Source of the DNA: Terriglobia bacterium
Lineage (GTDB): Bacteria; Acidobacteriota; Terriglobia; Terriglobales; Acidobacteriaceae
Assembly (NCBI GenBank): GCA_020073015.1
Contig: JAIQFZ010000006.1
Location: forward strand, 1 to 64,000
Direction: 5' to 3'
DNA: 64,000 nucleotides
Under the pieces are notes generated by a model. The model did not search any database and was not told where the DNA came from. It saw nothing but the letters and a program-made list of their open reading frames with translations. The position numbers and the translations under genes were made by a program. Below are positions 1-10,800 of the stretch, piece after piece (the stretch's first letter is position 1; each line of letters starts with the position of its first letter).

Positions 1-3000
1 TTGGGCAACATCTTCATTCTGCCCGACCAGGCCACCATCGACAATCCCTACAATGCCCAAAATCAGACGCAGAACCTGGGGAGAGTAGAAAACCTGCCCA
101 GCCACGAGGGTGACACGGGTAGCGTGGAGTCCTTCTGGCCGTGCGTGGGCCAGGCGCGCGTCGTTCCCGACTACATCAGCCTGTTCCCGCTGTCTCAGGA
201 AGTATCTCCGTTCGCCGGAGCTACTCGCAATCTCTGTGACCGCAAGGAAGTTACACTCGACGAACAGACGTCGGCGTTGGCGAAGTTCTACATCTTCACC
301 TCGACTCACGCCGCCGCCCACTTCACCGGCGTGATCACGGACGACTACACTTCGGAATTCGATCCGTTCTCGCCGCAATTCGGTGAGAAATTCTCGCCGC
401 CCGATCTCCCGGTCTCCATTCGGGACTTCAACGGCAACGAAATCTTGCGCACCTATGCCGACCACTGGGGAACTTACAACGGCCTGAATTACTCCACGTG
501 GGAAGTGAACCCGCCGAATCCGACCGGATATGCGCCGACCATGATGGTCACGTGCATGAACGACCCGGGCACGGGACCGGTGCCGGATCCGCTGTTCAAC
601 CCGCAATACAGCGATTTCTGCTACGAGCTCCCGTTCATGCCTGGGCAGACCCAGTACATGGATACGCCCGTGGTGCCCACGTCCGCCTTCGCGGGTGCGG
701 GATACAACAACCCGGACTGCGCCTACCCGGCTGCCACGCCCGCGATCGCCGAAGTCGATGGCGACGGAGTTGGACCTTGGGTGCTCCAGGCTGGTAACAC
801 CATCACGATCCACGCGTTGGGCGACCAGTCTGTGCCCAACAATGCCTACTCGGGACCGTCCGCAACGACGGATCCTTACAATAAGAAGTTTGTTACCCGC
901 CACTATGGCTTTGGAGCTACCGCCGGTACAGTGGCGCTTCTGGGCCGGGATGGCATTGCTCGCCCGCTCACGGGTGTGAGCTGGAGCGACACGACGATTA
1001 CAGGTACCGTGCCCAGCATGCCGTCGCAAGGGTCGACGTGCCCCATCGTTCAACAACTGCAATACGGAGGCACCGGGAACAGCCAGCGGTGCGGTGAACT
1101 GGTCATCACTACGTCCAGCGGCCAACAATCGATCGACACCGTGACCGTCACGATCGCGGGGAAAGCTCCGACTCACGTCGCCGCCACGGATTCAATCCAG
1201 ACCGCGATTGACTTGGCCAAGCCGGGCGACTTGATTATCGTCGATCCTACTTGCACCACAACTGCGGGGCCAGCTGCGTGCGCGGTCACTGGTCAAACCC
1301 ACTCCCAGGCTACCCACGAAGAATTGTTGCTGATGTGGAAGCCGGTCCGCCTGCAAGGTGTCGGAGCTGCCTCCAGCCTCATCAACGCCAATACCCATCC
1401 CGCGGGCAAGCTGGACGCGTGGCGCGCACGGGTCAATTGTTTGTTCGGGCTGGGGCTCAATGGTTCGCCGAGCACGTGGGATTCGTCTTGCGGAGCTGGC
1501 TGGTTCGGTTTCTCCAACGCCAATGGAATCAATCCGCAGGTGGATCGCCTAGCGACGGAAGCAACGGTCGGGTGGGATGCCACGCTGAACGGCAACCTGG
1601 CCGAGTTGTTGCAAGAGCCAAGCCTGATGGGCGCGCTGGAAGGCGCGGGAATCACGGTGTTGTCGAAGGGCGTGTACTTCCCATCGAGTCCGTGGGTAAC
1701 GATCGGAGCCACGTTCCCGACGGGCACCCTGCTTCTTAACAACGGCACGAGCACCCAAAACGGTTGCGGGCCGAACAACGCGAATGCGCACAATCCGTAC
1801 CCCAGCAACTTCTGGTGCAATCCGTCGAGCATCGATGGCTTGACCATCACCAACAGTTCCCAGGGCGGTGGCGGCATCTTCGTGCACGCCTGGGGGCATA
1901 ACCTGCAAATCGCCAACAACCGGATCCAGAACAATGCGGGAACGCTCTCCGGCGGCATCAATGTGGGTCAGGGTGAATTTCCTCCCGCATACCTCCAGGG
2001 AGCCGCAAACGCGGATCCAGGCTCCTGCAATCTCAGCGCAACCCAGGGATCCCTTAGCCTTCCCGCGAATGCTCAACAACCGTACTGCCACGACTTGTAC
2101 GTGAACGTGCACCACAACTCGGTTACGTCGAACTCCTCCACCGGCGACGAATTGTTCTCGGCCACGCCGGCAGGCGCAGGCGGCGTCAGCTTCTGCACCG
2201 GCTCCGACTACTACAAGTTCAACTTCAACTGGGTGTGCGGGAACCTGAGCACGGGTGACGGGGGCGGCTTCGCTCACATGGGGTTCATCTTCAACGGTGA
2301 CATCGAGCACAACACGTTCCTCTTCAATCAGAGCACCAACCCGACGATCGCAGCCAACGGTGGCGGTGTCCTCATCATGGGCGCCCCTGATGTCGATCCG
2401 ACGTGCGGCACCACGACCGATGCGGATTGCGTCCCGGCCCCGAGTTCGGTTACGCCGAGTGACGGAGTCGGTCCAAACCTGGTCATCAATGCCAACCTGA
2501 TCATGGGCAACGCCGCGGAAGCCGGCAGCGGCGGCGGCCTGCGGTTCCAGCAGGTCAACGGCGGGGAGGTGCTTGCCTTCCCCACCACTCCTGCGAACTG
2601 GTACTCGCCGAGAGTCACCAACAACATCATCGCCAACAACGTTGCGGGCTGGGACGGCGCTGGCATTTCGCTCCAGGACGCGTTAACGATCAACATCATC
2701 AACAACACCGTCATGTCCAACGATACGACTGCATCGTCGGGCGTGCTCTTCAACACTCTTGGATCGCCCTTAGCCAGTAGCTCGGGAACCAATTGCATGA
2801 ACGGCTCTACGTCGTCGTGTCCTCAACCCGCTGGTTTAGTGAGCATCCAGAACAGCTCGGTCCTGAAGGCGAATCTGGCACTTTTGCCCACGGCCATCAC
2901 CTGCCCCACCGGGCATCCGAATTGCCAGAATTTCTCGAGCCCGGTTCTGGCGAACAATGTGTTCTGGCAAAACCATGCGTTCTACATCGGTGTCGGTTCC

Positions 3001-4482
3001 CTCGGTACGGGAACTACGAACCAGCAGAACGTAGTCGCCCTGTATACCGCGTTCACCACAACCCAAGCGCCGAGCCAGCCGCAAGCGGACGCCACCACCC
3101 CCAACGGCAACGGTGTGATCATCACCGGAGGTACCGGTGCCTGCACCAACCCCGCAAGCTATTGGGACATTGGCGTGCGCGGTGACACAGGACCCGGCAA
3201 TCACGCCTCAACCTTCACCCTGCACCCGACGTACTCGATCCTGACGGACGCCAGCGACTATCCGGGGGCAAACAATTTGTCGTCCAACCCGACCGTTATC
3301 AGCCAGTACTGCAACGGTTCTCGGGTGCCGCCGGAGTTGGGTTCGATGGGCTACCAGGTGCCACCGGGCATCTCGGACGCCACCGTGCCTAACCCAATCT
3401 TCAACCTGACGCCAGCCGCAACGGTGGACGAGGGCAACAACTGGATCAACATCAGCTGGGGCCCGCTGGCGGAGACGAACCCGGTCTCGGGAGCCGTGCT
3501 CGGCAACTACGCGCTGGCAGCTGGTTCACCAGCGATCAACGCCATCCCGACCTCGTCCGCGAACGGCACCGGAGTAGCGCCGACGACCGACTTCTTCGGC
3601 AATAACCGGCCCTTGGGCGGTGCATATGACATCGGCGCGGTAGAGTTCCGGGGCACTCCGCCAGCTCCGACTTCGATCACTCCGAACACGGGGGTGCGTG
3701 GAACCGTTGTTCCGGTGACCATTGCGGGCAGCGGCTTGACGGGAACTACGGCAGTAGCCGTGTCCGGCACCGGGGTTACCGTCAGCGCCATAACCGTGGT
3801 GAACGACAGTACCGTGACGGCAACCTTCACCATAACTACGACTGCGACGCTTAGCGCGAGGAACGTCAGCGTTACCACTTCGGGCGGAACCGCTACTCTG
3901 ACCGGGGCGTTCACGGTGACTGCTCCACCAGCGCCGACGCTGACCTCCGTCACTCCCAACTCGGGTGTGCGAGGAACCGCCGTTTCGGTAACCCTGACAG
4001 GCACTAACCTGACGGGAACCAGTGCCGTCCTGGTGTCCGGCACCGGAGTTACTGTCAGCAACATCGCGGTGGTGAACGACACTACGGTGACGGCGACCTT
4101 CACGATCACAACTGGCGCGACCCTTAGTGCGAGGACCGTCCGGGTCACTACGCCGGGCGGCACTAGCCCCACGGCCGGAGCCCCGACGTTCACCGTGCAG
4201 GGAGCGACGCTGACCTCCATCGCCCCCAACGCACACACGCGCGGCGGCGCCGCCTTCCAGGTGACCCTAACCGGTACCAACCTGACTGGCGCAACCTCAG
4301 TGAACGTGACACGGCCCGGCGGCGGCGCGGTCGGCATCACCGTTACCGGCGTTACCGTGGTGAACTCCACTACGGTCACGGCGAACTTCACGATCGCGGC
4401 GACTGCTAACCAATCGGCGAGGAACGTCACCGTCACCACGCCAATCGGGCCCACGAACGCCGTGACGTTCACGGTCCAGTAA
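1..4482 (+). CDS. Giant secreted beta-helix/IPT surface protein, 5'-truncated by the window edge
   Basis: The reading frame is open from base 1, and its first codons align with the interior of the 3089-aa protein at 17590-26859 (from about its residue 1558), so this is the C-terminal part of a paralogue that begins upstream. The visible 1493 residues contain a region with cysteines conserved between the two copies (about 1-390). A right-handed beta-helix/pectate-lyase-like region follows (about 395-1200), with many NN- and GGG-rich turns and an IQTAIDLAKPGDLIIV entry strand. Three tandem IPT/TIG immunoglobulin-like domains end the protein (about 1218-1493), each opening with a SITPNTGVRGT-like segment. 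Such architecture is typical of extracellular structural or adhesive proteins; no catalytic motif is evident. Unlike the full-length paralogue it has three rather than two IPT units and lacks the extra C-terminal domain. The family role is inferred, not shown. Confidence 0.85.
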   Translation: MGNIFILPDQATIDNPYNAQNQTQNLGRVENLPSHEGDTGSVESFWPCVGQARVVPDYISLFPLSQEVSPFAGATRNLCDRKEVTLDEQTSALAKFYIFTSTHAAAHFTGVITDDYTSEFDPFSPQFGEKFSPPDLPVSIRDFNGNEILRTYADHWGTYNGLNYSTWEVNPPNPTGYAPTMMVTCMNDPGTGPVPDPLFNPQYSDFCYELPFMPGQTQYMDTPVVPTSAFAGAGYNNPDCAYPAATPAIAEVDGDGVGPWVLQAGNTITIHALGDQSVPNNAYSGPSATTDPYNKKFVTRHYGFGATAGTVALLGRDGIARPLTGVSWSDTTITGTVPSMPSQGSTCPIVQQLQYGGTGNSQRCGELVITTSSGQQSIDTVTVTIAGKAPTHVAATDSIQTAIDLAKPGDLIIVDPTCTTTAGPAACAVTGQTHSQATHEELLLMWKPVRLQGVGAASSLINANTHPAGKLDAWRARVNCLFGLGLNGSPSTWDSSCGAGWFGFSNANGINPQVDRLATEATVGWDATLNGNLAELLQEPSLMGALEGAGITVLSKGVYFPSSPWVTIGATFPTGTLLLNNGTSTQNGCGPNNANAHNPYPSNFWCNPSSIDGLTITNSSQGGGGIFVHAWGHNLQIANNRIQNNAGTLSGGINVGQGEFPPAYLQGAANADPGSCNLSATQGSLSLPANAQQPYCHDLYVNVHHNSVTSNSSTGDELFSATPAGAGGVSFCTGSDYYKFNFNWVCGNLSTGDGGGFAHMGFIFNGDIEHNTFLFNQSTNPTIAANGGGVLIMGAPDVDPTCGTTTDADCVPAPSSVTPSDGVGPNLVINANLIMGNAAEAGSGGGLRFQQVNGGEVLAFPTTPANWYSPRVTNNIIANNVAGWDGAGISLQDALTINIINNTVMSNDTTASSGVLFNTLGSPLASSSGTNCMNGSTSSCPQPAGLVSIQNSSVLKANLALLPTAITCPTGHPNCQNFSSPVLANNVFWQNHAFYIGVGSLGTGTTNQQNVVALYTAFTTTQAPSQPQADATTPNGNGVIITGGTGACTNPASYWDIGVRGDTGPGNHASTFTLHPTYSILTDASDYPGANNLSSNPTVISQYCNGSRVPPELGSMGYQVPPGISDATVPNPIFNLTPAATVDEGNNWINISWGPLAETNPVSGAVLGNYALAAGSPAINAIPTSSANGTGVAPTTDFFGNNRPLGGAYDIGAVEFRGTPPAPTSITPNTGVRGTVVPVTIAGSGLTGTTAVAVSGTGVTVSAITVVNDSTVTATFTITTTATLSARNVSVTTSGGTATLTGAFTVTAPPAPTLTSVTPNSGVRGTAVSVTLTGTNLTGTSAVLVSGTGVTVSNIAVVNDTTVTATFTITTGATLSARTVRVTTPGGTSPTAGAPTFTVQGATLTSIAPNAHTRGGAAFQVTLTGTNLTGATSVNVTRPGGGAVGITVTGVTVVNSTTVTANFTIAATANQSARNVTVTTPIGPTNAVTFTVQ

Positions 4483-4492
4483 CCCGTACGGA

Positions 4493-4524
4493 CCGGACAT
4501 CCAGAAAACCTGCTGGATGTCCGG
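4493..4524 (+). terminator. Hairpin after the giant surface gene
   Basis: A perfect 12-bp stem (CCGGACATCCAG / CTGGATGTCCGG) with an 8-base loop starts 11 bases after the stop codon. There is no long T-run, so it may terminate weakly or stabilise the mRNA 3' end. A hairpin of the same design follows the paralogous giant gene at 26871-26900. Confidence 0.6.
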
Positions 4525-4536
4525 CTCTGTACTAAG

Positions 4537-5061
4537 ATGAAAAACCTGATGATGCGATCAACCATCTTCGCCAATCTTCTGCTTTGCGGCGCTCTGTTTG
4601 GACAGAGCGCCGCACCAGCTTCAACCGAAAACAAAACCAATCCATCGGCAGCCCCAGCGGTGAAGCCTGTAAAAACTGCGGCTAAATCGCCCTATCACCC
4701 CAATCGCTTCGCCGGACGAGCAGGTTCGTATTACCGGCTGGTCTGGGGAGTCGACTCTCTCGCAGTAAAGTGGACGGAGTCGGGCGAGGTTATAAAATTC
4801 ACCTACCAGGTGTTAGACGCCGATAAGGCCAAGACACTCAATGACAAGAAGAACGAGCCTTCTTTAATCGACCCGCAGGCCGGGGTCAAACTGGTGGTCC
4901 CGTCGCTGGAGAAGGTTGGGCAATTGCGTCAGAGCGCCACTCCTGAGGACGGCAAGTCCTACTGGATGGCTTTCTCGAACAAAGGCCGGCGGGTGAAGCG
5001 CGGAGACCGCGTGAGCATAGTGATCGGACAATTTCGAGCCGACGGCCTCGTAGTGGATTAG
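4537..5061 (+). CDS. 174-aa secreted protein of unknown function, copy 1
   Basis: The protein starts with a hydrophobic signal segment ending near FGQSAAP, followed by a low-complexity Ala/Pro/Lys linker to about residue 55 and a compact C-terminal domain (about 60-174). That domain is nearly the same in the second copy at 27060-27584: both contain WGVDSLAVK, an LNDKKNEPSLIDP block, GVKLVVPSLEKVG, YWMAFSNKGR and a closing FRADGL. I do not recognise a named family. Its fixed place between a giant surface protein and a LolA-like protein in both loci suggests a dedicated periplasmic or surface partner of the giant protein. ATG at 4549 is an alternative start that still leaves a signal peptide. 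Confidence 0.85.
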   Translation: MKNLMMRSTIFANLLLCGALFGQSAAPASTENKTNPSAAPAVKPVKTAAKSPYHPNRFAGRAGSYYRLVWGVDSLAVKWTESGEVIKFTYQVLDADKAKTLNDKKNEPSLIDPQAGVKLVVPSLEKVGQLRQSATPEDGKSYWMAFSNKGRRVKRGDRVSIVIGQFRADGLVVD

Positions 5062-5191
5062 TGCGTACCTTCCGGAGGTCGGCGAGTTCGGACAAGTCCA
5101 GCGAGGTTTTACCGTTTCCGGCTGGACAGATCCGTGATAGACTATGTCAACTTTTTCCTCCCCCCTATAACCCAATCTGAGGAGTCTGACT
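5062..5191 (+). promoter_or_regulatory. Spacer with -10-like CCCCTATAAC block before LolA-like copy 1
   Basis: The spacer holds CCCCTATAAC at 5162-5171, 20 bases before the ATG. The same ten bases occur at 27596-27605 before the paralogous gene, although the surrounding spacers differ. The shared TATAAC is a plausible -10 box. No convincing -35 box is visible, and the gene also has a good ribosome binding site (GAGGAG). Confidence 0.35.
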
Positions 5192-6061
5192 ATGCCGGGC
5201 AAGAAGTCCCTGCTTCTGAGTGTCCTATTCTGCCTGTGTTGTTCGCTGGCCTTGGTGGCGACGGATAGCAAGCCTGCGCCTGCCGACCTGACTGCCGCAC
5301 AGATCGTCGAAAAGAATATTGCGGCCCGCGGCGGTCTGCAAGCATGGCGCGGGGTCCAGACGATGTCGTGGACCGGCAAAATGGATGTCGGCGGCGGCTC
5401 GCTCGAGCGCAGCCGAAGAATGGCTGAACGTAAGCGCGGACGTCCCGGCAGGATGGAGATCACGGACCACAAGGATGCCGCGACCAAGGAAGAGGCCATC
5501 AAGCAAACCCAGCTGCCCTTCGTGTTCGATATGAAGCGCCCGGGCAAGTCAAGAGTCGAGATTGAATTTGCAGGCAAGAAAGCTGTGCAGGTTTACGACG
5601 GAACCAACGGGTGGAAGCTGCGTCCCTTCCTCAACCGGAACGATGTGGAGCCGTTCACGCCCGAGGAAGCGAAGTCCGAGGCGGGAAAGGATCTGGATGG
5701 CCCCCTGGTTGACTACGCGGCAAAGGGAACCAAAGTGGAAGTTGAGGGAGTGGAGAAGGTAGAAGACCGCGATGCCTACAAGCTCAAGCTCACCACTAAG
5801 ACCGGTAGTGTGCAACATGTCTGGATCGACAAACAGAGCTTTCTGGATGTAAAAGTCGAAGGATCACCGCGCCGCATGGATGGCAAGATGCATACGGTGT
5901 GGATTTACCAGAAAGACTTCCGATCCGTGCAAGGCGTAATGATTCCCTTCGTTCTGGTGACGGTAGTTGACGGATACCATGAAACGCACCAGATGGTAAT
6001 CGAGAAGGCAGAAGTAAATCCGAAGCTGGATGACGCTTTGTTCGCTAAGCCTAAGGTGTAA
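5192..6061 (+). CDS. LolA-like outer-membrane lipoprotein-sorting protein, copy 1
   Basis: This 289-aa exported protein has an N-terminal signal peptide ending near ALVATDSKP. Its body carries the hallmarks of the LolA/LppX-fold family annotated as outer membrane lipoprotein-sorting protein: a QIVEKNIAARGG helix, a VQVYDGTNGWKLRPF strand pair, a VDYAAKGTKVEVEGVEKV segment and a C-terminal LDDALFAKP. LolA-like proteins bind lipid or a lipoprotein acyl chain in the periplasm. Here a role in handling a surface component of the neighbouring giant protein/oxidase locus is inferred. The paralogue at 27635-28462 lacks an internal stretch of about 15 residues around the basic region near residues 70-95. 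The start is set by a GAGGAG ribosome binding site eight bases upstream. Confidence 0.85.
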   Translation: MPGKKSLLLSVLFCLCCSLALVATDSKPAPADLTAAQIVEKNIAARGGLQAWRGVQTMSWTGKMDVGGGSLERSRRMAERKRGRPGRMEITDHKDAATKEEAIKQTQLPFVFDMKRPGKSRVEIEFAGKKAVQVYDGTNGWKLRPFLNRNDVEPFTPEEAKSEAGKDLDGPLVDYAAKGTKVEVEGVEKVEDRDAYKLKLTTKTGSVQHVWIDKQSFLDVKVEGSPRRMDGKMHTVWIYQKDFRSVQGVMIPFVLVTVVDGYHETHQMVIEKAEVNPKLDDALFAKPKV

Positions 6062-6075
6062 GCGCTCATGTTGAT

Positions 6076-6098
6076 GGGGCGCTCAGCGTAAGCGCCCC
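6076..6098 (+). terminator. Hairpin terminator after LolA-like copy 1
   Basis: An 8-bp GC-rich stem (GGGGCGCT / AGCGCCCC) with a 7-base loop is followed by GTCCTTT. It lies 15 bases beyond the stop codon and separates this cassette from the pump genes. Confidence 0.6.
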
Positions 6099-6297
6099 GT
6101 CCTTTCGAAACTGGACGAGACCTCAGAGTTTTCTCCGTAAGGTGCTCACCCCCAGAGCACGCAAAGGATGAGCGAATGATCCCGCTCCCTACTTGCGAGA
6201 TGCGGTACCCGATACCAGCTCGCAAGAAAATCTTCCAAGAGGTAGTAGACTTTACCTCCGCGGAAGTCTTGCAGGCAGTATGTGTGGGGTGAAAACT

Positions 6298-7818
6298 ATG
6301 AACAAGCCGGCAGCAGTCGGTGCCGTACTCCTTATCGTCATTGGCGCCTTTGTGGTGGGCCGCTACACTGGCAAAACCGGTCAACGCTCGGAACATGGCG
6401 GAACCCGGCGCGTCCTCTACTACGTTGACTCTATGCACCCGGCCTATCGCTCGGACAAGCCGGGGATCGCGCCCGATTGTGGCATGCCGCTGGAGCCGGT
6501 CTATGCCGAGGATGTCGGCACTGCCCGATCTGCGTCCCTCGCGCAGTTGCCCCCAGGAGACGTCAGCATTGATGGCGTCACGCAGCGATTACTGGGGGTC
6601 CGGATGGCTACGGTGGAGAGAAGTGGCGCTCCACACGTCATCCGGCTAGTGGCCCGCGTGGTACCGGAAGACACAAAGGTGTATCGGATCAACTCTGGTA
6701 CGGACGGATTTATTCGGGAGACATACAACGATTCGGTAGGAGAATTAGTCAAGAAAGATCAAAAGTTGGCGACCTCTTATACTGGTGAGACCTTAGCAGT
6801 AGCCTCCGGGTTCCTGGCCGCAAGTGCGGGCGTGCCGGGCGCCAATGGCAGGGACGGGTCGCGGACTGTTCCATTTCCTGGCACTCTAGCCAAGCAAGGG
6901 TCAAGCAGTATTCAGGGCTATACCGACCGCTTGCGCAATCTCGGTGTGAGCGATGTGCAGATTAAGCAGATAGCCGAGAGCGGCCAGCTTCCTCAGAGTA
7001 TTGACATCGTCGCGCCCGTGGACGGATTCATTCTCGCCCGGAACATTACGCCCGGCCAGCATTTCGAGCACTCCACGGAGTTTTACCGCATCGCCGACCT
7101 GAGTCGAGTCTGGATTGTGGCTGACGTCTTCGCCAGCGAAGCGCAAAGCTTCCATCCTGGCGCCATGGCGCGCGTCACTCTGTCGGGACAGGGCAAGACC
7201 TTCTCGGCCCGCGTCAGTAACGTTTTACCGCAGGTTGATCCCGCGACGCGGACTTTGAAGCTTCGCTTGGAGGCCGACAACCCTGGCTTCGCTCTCCGCC
7301 CCGATATGTACGTGGATGTCGAATTGCCGGTGGCCATGCCGGCTGGACTCACCGTTCCCCAGGATGCTGTGCTGGACTCGGGACGCGAACAGCGCGTGTT
7401 CGTCGAGCGCAGCAGCGGAGTGTTTGAGCCGCGCCAGGTGCAAACCGGGTGGCGCTCCGGCGACCGCGTCCAAATTGTACATGGCTTGGCGGAAGGTGAG
7501 CGCGTGGTGGCTGCGGGAACCTTCCTGGTGGATTCGGAAAGCCGACTGAAGTCTATCGCGCAAGCAACTTCAATGCAGCCACATGAGAAAGTTCCGCCCC
7601 GATCCAACAACGAGCCCGGGTTGGCTGCCCGCGCCGGCAAGGTCAAAGATGCGGCGTGCGGCATGATGATCGACGCTGGTCAGGCTGTGGCAGAGGGCAA
7701 CACTCTGGATCGCGATGGCGTCACCTATTATTTCTGTTCCGACCGCTGTAAGAAGAAGTTCGGCGCGCAACCCGAGCATTATTTAGCTCTGAATCCATCC
7801 GGGCGCCGCCATGATTAA
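6298..7818 (+). CDS. CusB-like RND efflux periplasmic adaptor with heavy-metal-binding and YHS domains
   Basis: This 506-aa membrane-fusion protein links an inner-membrane RND pump to the outer membrane. A membrane anchor covers about residues 5-20. A heavy-metal-binding motif (YYVDSMHP ... PDCGMPLEPVY, about 40-70) follows, then the barrel-sandwich/beta-barrel core with an APVDGFI segment, and a C-terminal YHS domain (about 450-500) with ACGMM and YYFCSDRCKKKF. The metal-binding segment and YHS domain both point to a copper/silver-type system. The ATG at 6298 is preferred over upstream starts because it places the membrane anchor at the N terminus. The gene overlaps the pump gene by eight bases, so the two are translationally coupled. 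No outer-membrane CusC partner is adjacent. Confidence 0.88.
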   Translation: MNKPAAVGAVLLIVIGAFVVGRYTGKTGQRSEHGGTRRVLYYVDSMHPAYRSDKPGIAPDCGMPLEPVYAEDVGTARSASLAQLPPGDVSIDGVTQRLLGVRMATVERSGAPHVIRLVARVVPEDTKVYRINSGTDGFIRETYNDSVGELVKKDQKLATSYTGETLAVASGFLAASAGVPGANGRDGSRTVPFPGTLAKQGSSSIQGYTDRLRNLGVSDVQIKQIAESGQLPQSIDIVAPVDGFILARNITPGQHFEHSTEFYRIADLSRVWIVADVFASEAQSFHPGAMARVTLSGQGKTFSARVSNVLPQVDPATRTLKLRLEADNPGFALRPDMYVDVELPVAMPAGLTVPQDAVLDSGREQRVFVERSSGVFEPRQVQTGWRSGDRVQIVHGLAEGERVVAAGTFLVDSESRLKSIAQATSMQPHEKVPPRSNNEPGLAARAGKVKDAACGMMIDAGQAVAEGNTLDRDGVTYYFCSDRCKKKFGAQPEHYLALNPSGRRHD

Positions 7819-10800
7819 CCGGATCGTCGCTCTCTGCGTCCGAAACAAGTTTCTGGTCTTCACCCTTGTAGGCGCGGCTTGTGCTTGGGGCGCGTGGGCG
7901 ATGACGCATCAGCCGGTCGACGCCATGCCCGACCTGAGCGAAACCCAGGTCATCATCCTTTCGCGCTGGGACCGCAGTCCCGACATCATCGAAGACCAGG
8001 TCACCTATCCCATCATTTCCGCGATGACTGGCGCGCCCCACGTAAAAACCGTGCGCGGGGTTTCCGACTTCGGATTTTCCTACGTGTATGTCATTTTCGA
8101 CGAGGGCACGGACCTCTACTGGGCGCGTTCCCGCACGCTCGAATATCTCTCAGGAGTTACCGGGCGATTCCCGGAGGGAGTTAAGACCGAACTTGGGCCG
8201 GACGCCACCGGCCTGGGCTGGGTTTATCAATACGTCTTAAAGGATGAGTCCGGCAAGCACAGTCTGGGCGAACTCCGCTCCTATCAGGATTGGTATCTGA
8301 AGTACTACCTGAAGGCGGTACCGGGCGTGGCCGATGTGGCTTCGCTCGGCGGATTCACGCAACAGTATCAGGTCAATGTGGATCCCAACCGCCTGCGGTC
8401 TTACGGGATTCCCATCTCACGCGTGGCCGATGCGGTCCGTTCCGGCAACCGCGAAACGGGCGCGCGGCTGCTGGAATTTGGCGGCGCCGAATACATGATT
8501 CGCGGCCGCGGTTACGTGCAGTCGCAACATGACATCGAAGAAATCGCGCTGGCTTCCGTCGACGGCACTCCGATTCGAATTAAAGACGTTGGGAAAGTGG
8601 TCATCGGTCCCGATATCCGGCGCGGCGCCAGCGACCTGGACGGCAACGGAGAAGTAGTATCGGGCATCGTCATCATGCGTGACGGTAACAACGCGCTGGA
8701 TGTAATTGGCCGCGTGAAGAGCCGCCTGAAAGATGTCGAGCCCGGATTGCCGGACGGCGTCAAAGTGATGCCGGTGTATGACCGCTCGGAGCTGATCCAG
8801 CGCTCTATCTCCAACGCGCGCTGGACGCTGATCGAGGTGATTCTCACCGTTGTCCTCATCATCCTGATCTTCCTCTGGCATTTCCCCAGTGCGGTAATTC
8901 CCGTGGTCACGATTCCAGTGGCCGTGCTGGTGACCTTCATCCCGTTGCACTACGTCGGCGTCAGCATCAACGTAATGTCGCTGGCCGGCCTCGCCATTGC
9001 CTGCGGCGAGTTGGTGGACGCTGCCATCGTCGTGGTCGAACAGACGCACAAGAAACTCGAGAGCTACGAGAAAGCCGGACTGCCCTTCTCCTATCACGAC
9101 GTGGTTCTTGAGGCAGTTCAGGAAGTGGCCGGGCCCACTTTCTTCGCTTTGTTGGTGATCGCCGTAGCGTTTCTGCCAGTCTTGGTGTTGGAAGGGCAGG
9201 AAGGGAAGCTCTTCCGTCCGCTTGCTTATACCAAGAATTTTGCGATGCTGGCCGCTGCGGTGCTCGCCATCACTTTGGATCCAGCGCTCCGGTTGTTGTT
9301 CGTGCGGCGCCGCGCGTCCGCGGACGCCGCTCCGGGCATCGGGCGGCGTTTCTCTAACTGGCTGTTGGGCGGACGCATTCGTTCGCAAGAACAGCATCCG
9401 ATCACCGGGCCGCTCATGCGCGTGTACGATCCAGTCGTCCGTTGGACTCTGCGCTGGAAATGGCAAGTCATGGCAGGTGCGCTGGTGGTTGTGTTGCTGA
9501 CCGTCCCGCTGTTCTGGAAGATCGGTTCGGAATTCATGCCTTCGGTGGACGAAGGTTCGCTGCTCTATATGCCTTCCACCATGCCCGGCATCTCGATTGC
9601 GGAGTCGCAGACGCTGTTGCAGGTGACCGATCGCATCATCAAAGGGTTTCCGGAAGTCGATCACGTGCTGGGCAAGACCGGACGCGCCGACACTGCGACC
9701 GATCCCGCTCCGCTCTCCATGCTCGAGACCGTCATCGTTCTCAAGCCGCAATCGGAATGGCGCAAGACACAAACCTGGTATTCCTCTTGGGCTCCGAGCT
9801 GGATCTTGCCGGTCCTGCGTCACATCACCGCCGACCACATTTCTCAGGAGCAACTGGTGGCGGAAATGAACGACGCGTTGCGCATCCCTGGCTTGTCGAA
9901 CTCGTGGACGATGCCGATCCGTGGCCGCATCGACATGCTAAGCACCGGCATCCGCACGCCCATCGGTCTGAAGATCCAGGGTGGAGACGTAACCCAAATC
10001 CAGCAGATCGGTCAGCAGGTGGAACAGGCCCTGAGCACCGTGCCGGGCACCCGCAGTGTCTTCGCTGAGCGCACCGGCAATGGATACTTTCTCGATGTGG
10101 TGTGGGACCGCAACGCGCTGGCCCAGTACGGCCTCTCCATCGACGATGCGCAGAACGCATTGTCCACGGCGGTCGGCGGCGACAACGTCACGACGATGAT
10201 TGACGGCCGCGCCCGCTATCCCGTGAACGTGCGCTATATGCGCGACTTCCGCTCTGACCTGGACGCACTCGGCAAAGTGCTGATCTCGACCAACGAAAAG
10301 CAGATTCCCCTGTCGCAACTGGCAACCATCCGCACGTCGAACGGCCCGGCGATGATCCGCAACGAGAATGGTTTGCTCACCGGCTACGTTTTCGTCGATG
10401 TGGCGGACCGCCCGATCGGCGACTACGTGCAGCAGGCGCGGCGGGAATTGCAGACCCAACTGAAGCTCCCGGCCGGATCATCAGTCCTGTGGAGCGGGCA
10501 GTACGAGTCCGCCGAGCGCGTGCGCCAGCGACTGATGGTAGTGGTCCCGGCTACGATCGCCATCATCCTGTTCCTGCTCTACTGCAATACCCGTTCGGTC
10601 GTCAACACCATGATTGTCACCCTGGCTGTGCCTTTTTCGGCCGTGGGCGCTCTCTGGATGGTCTATGCCCTGGGCTACAACATGAGCATCGCCGTCTGGC
10701 TGGGAATTATTGCTCTGCTTGGAATCGATGCGGAGACCGGGGTCTTCATGCTTCTGTATCTGGATCTCGCGTATGAAAAAGCCAGGCGCGAGCCGGTGCG

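Noticed and set aside
3640-4482. Tandem DNA repeat or CRISPR-like array
   Set aside because: The periodicity comes from three diverged IPT protein domains; the DNA units are not identical and have no uniform spacers.
8417-9853. 478-codon minus-strand frame inside cusA
   Set aside because: His/Asp-rich composition is the antisense shadow of the pump gene; no start signal.
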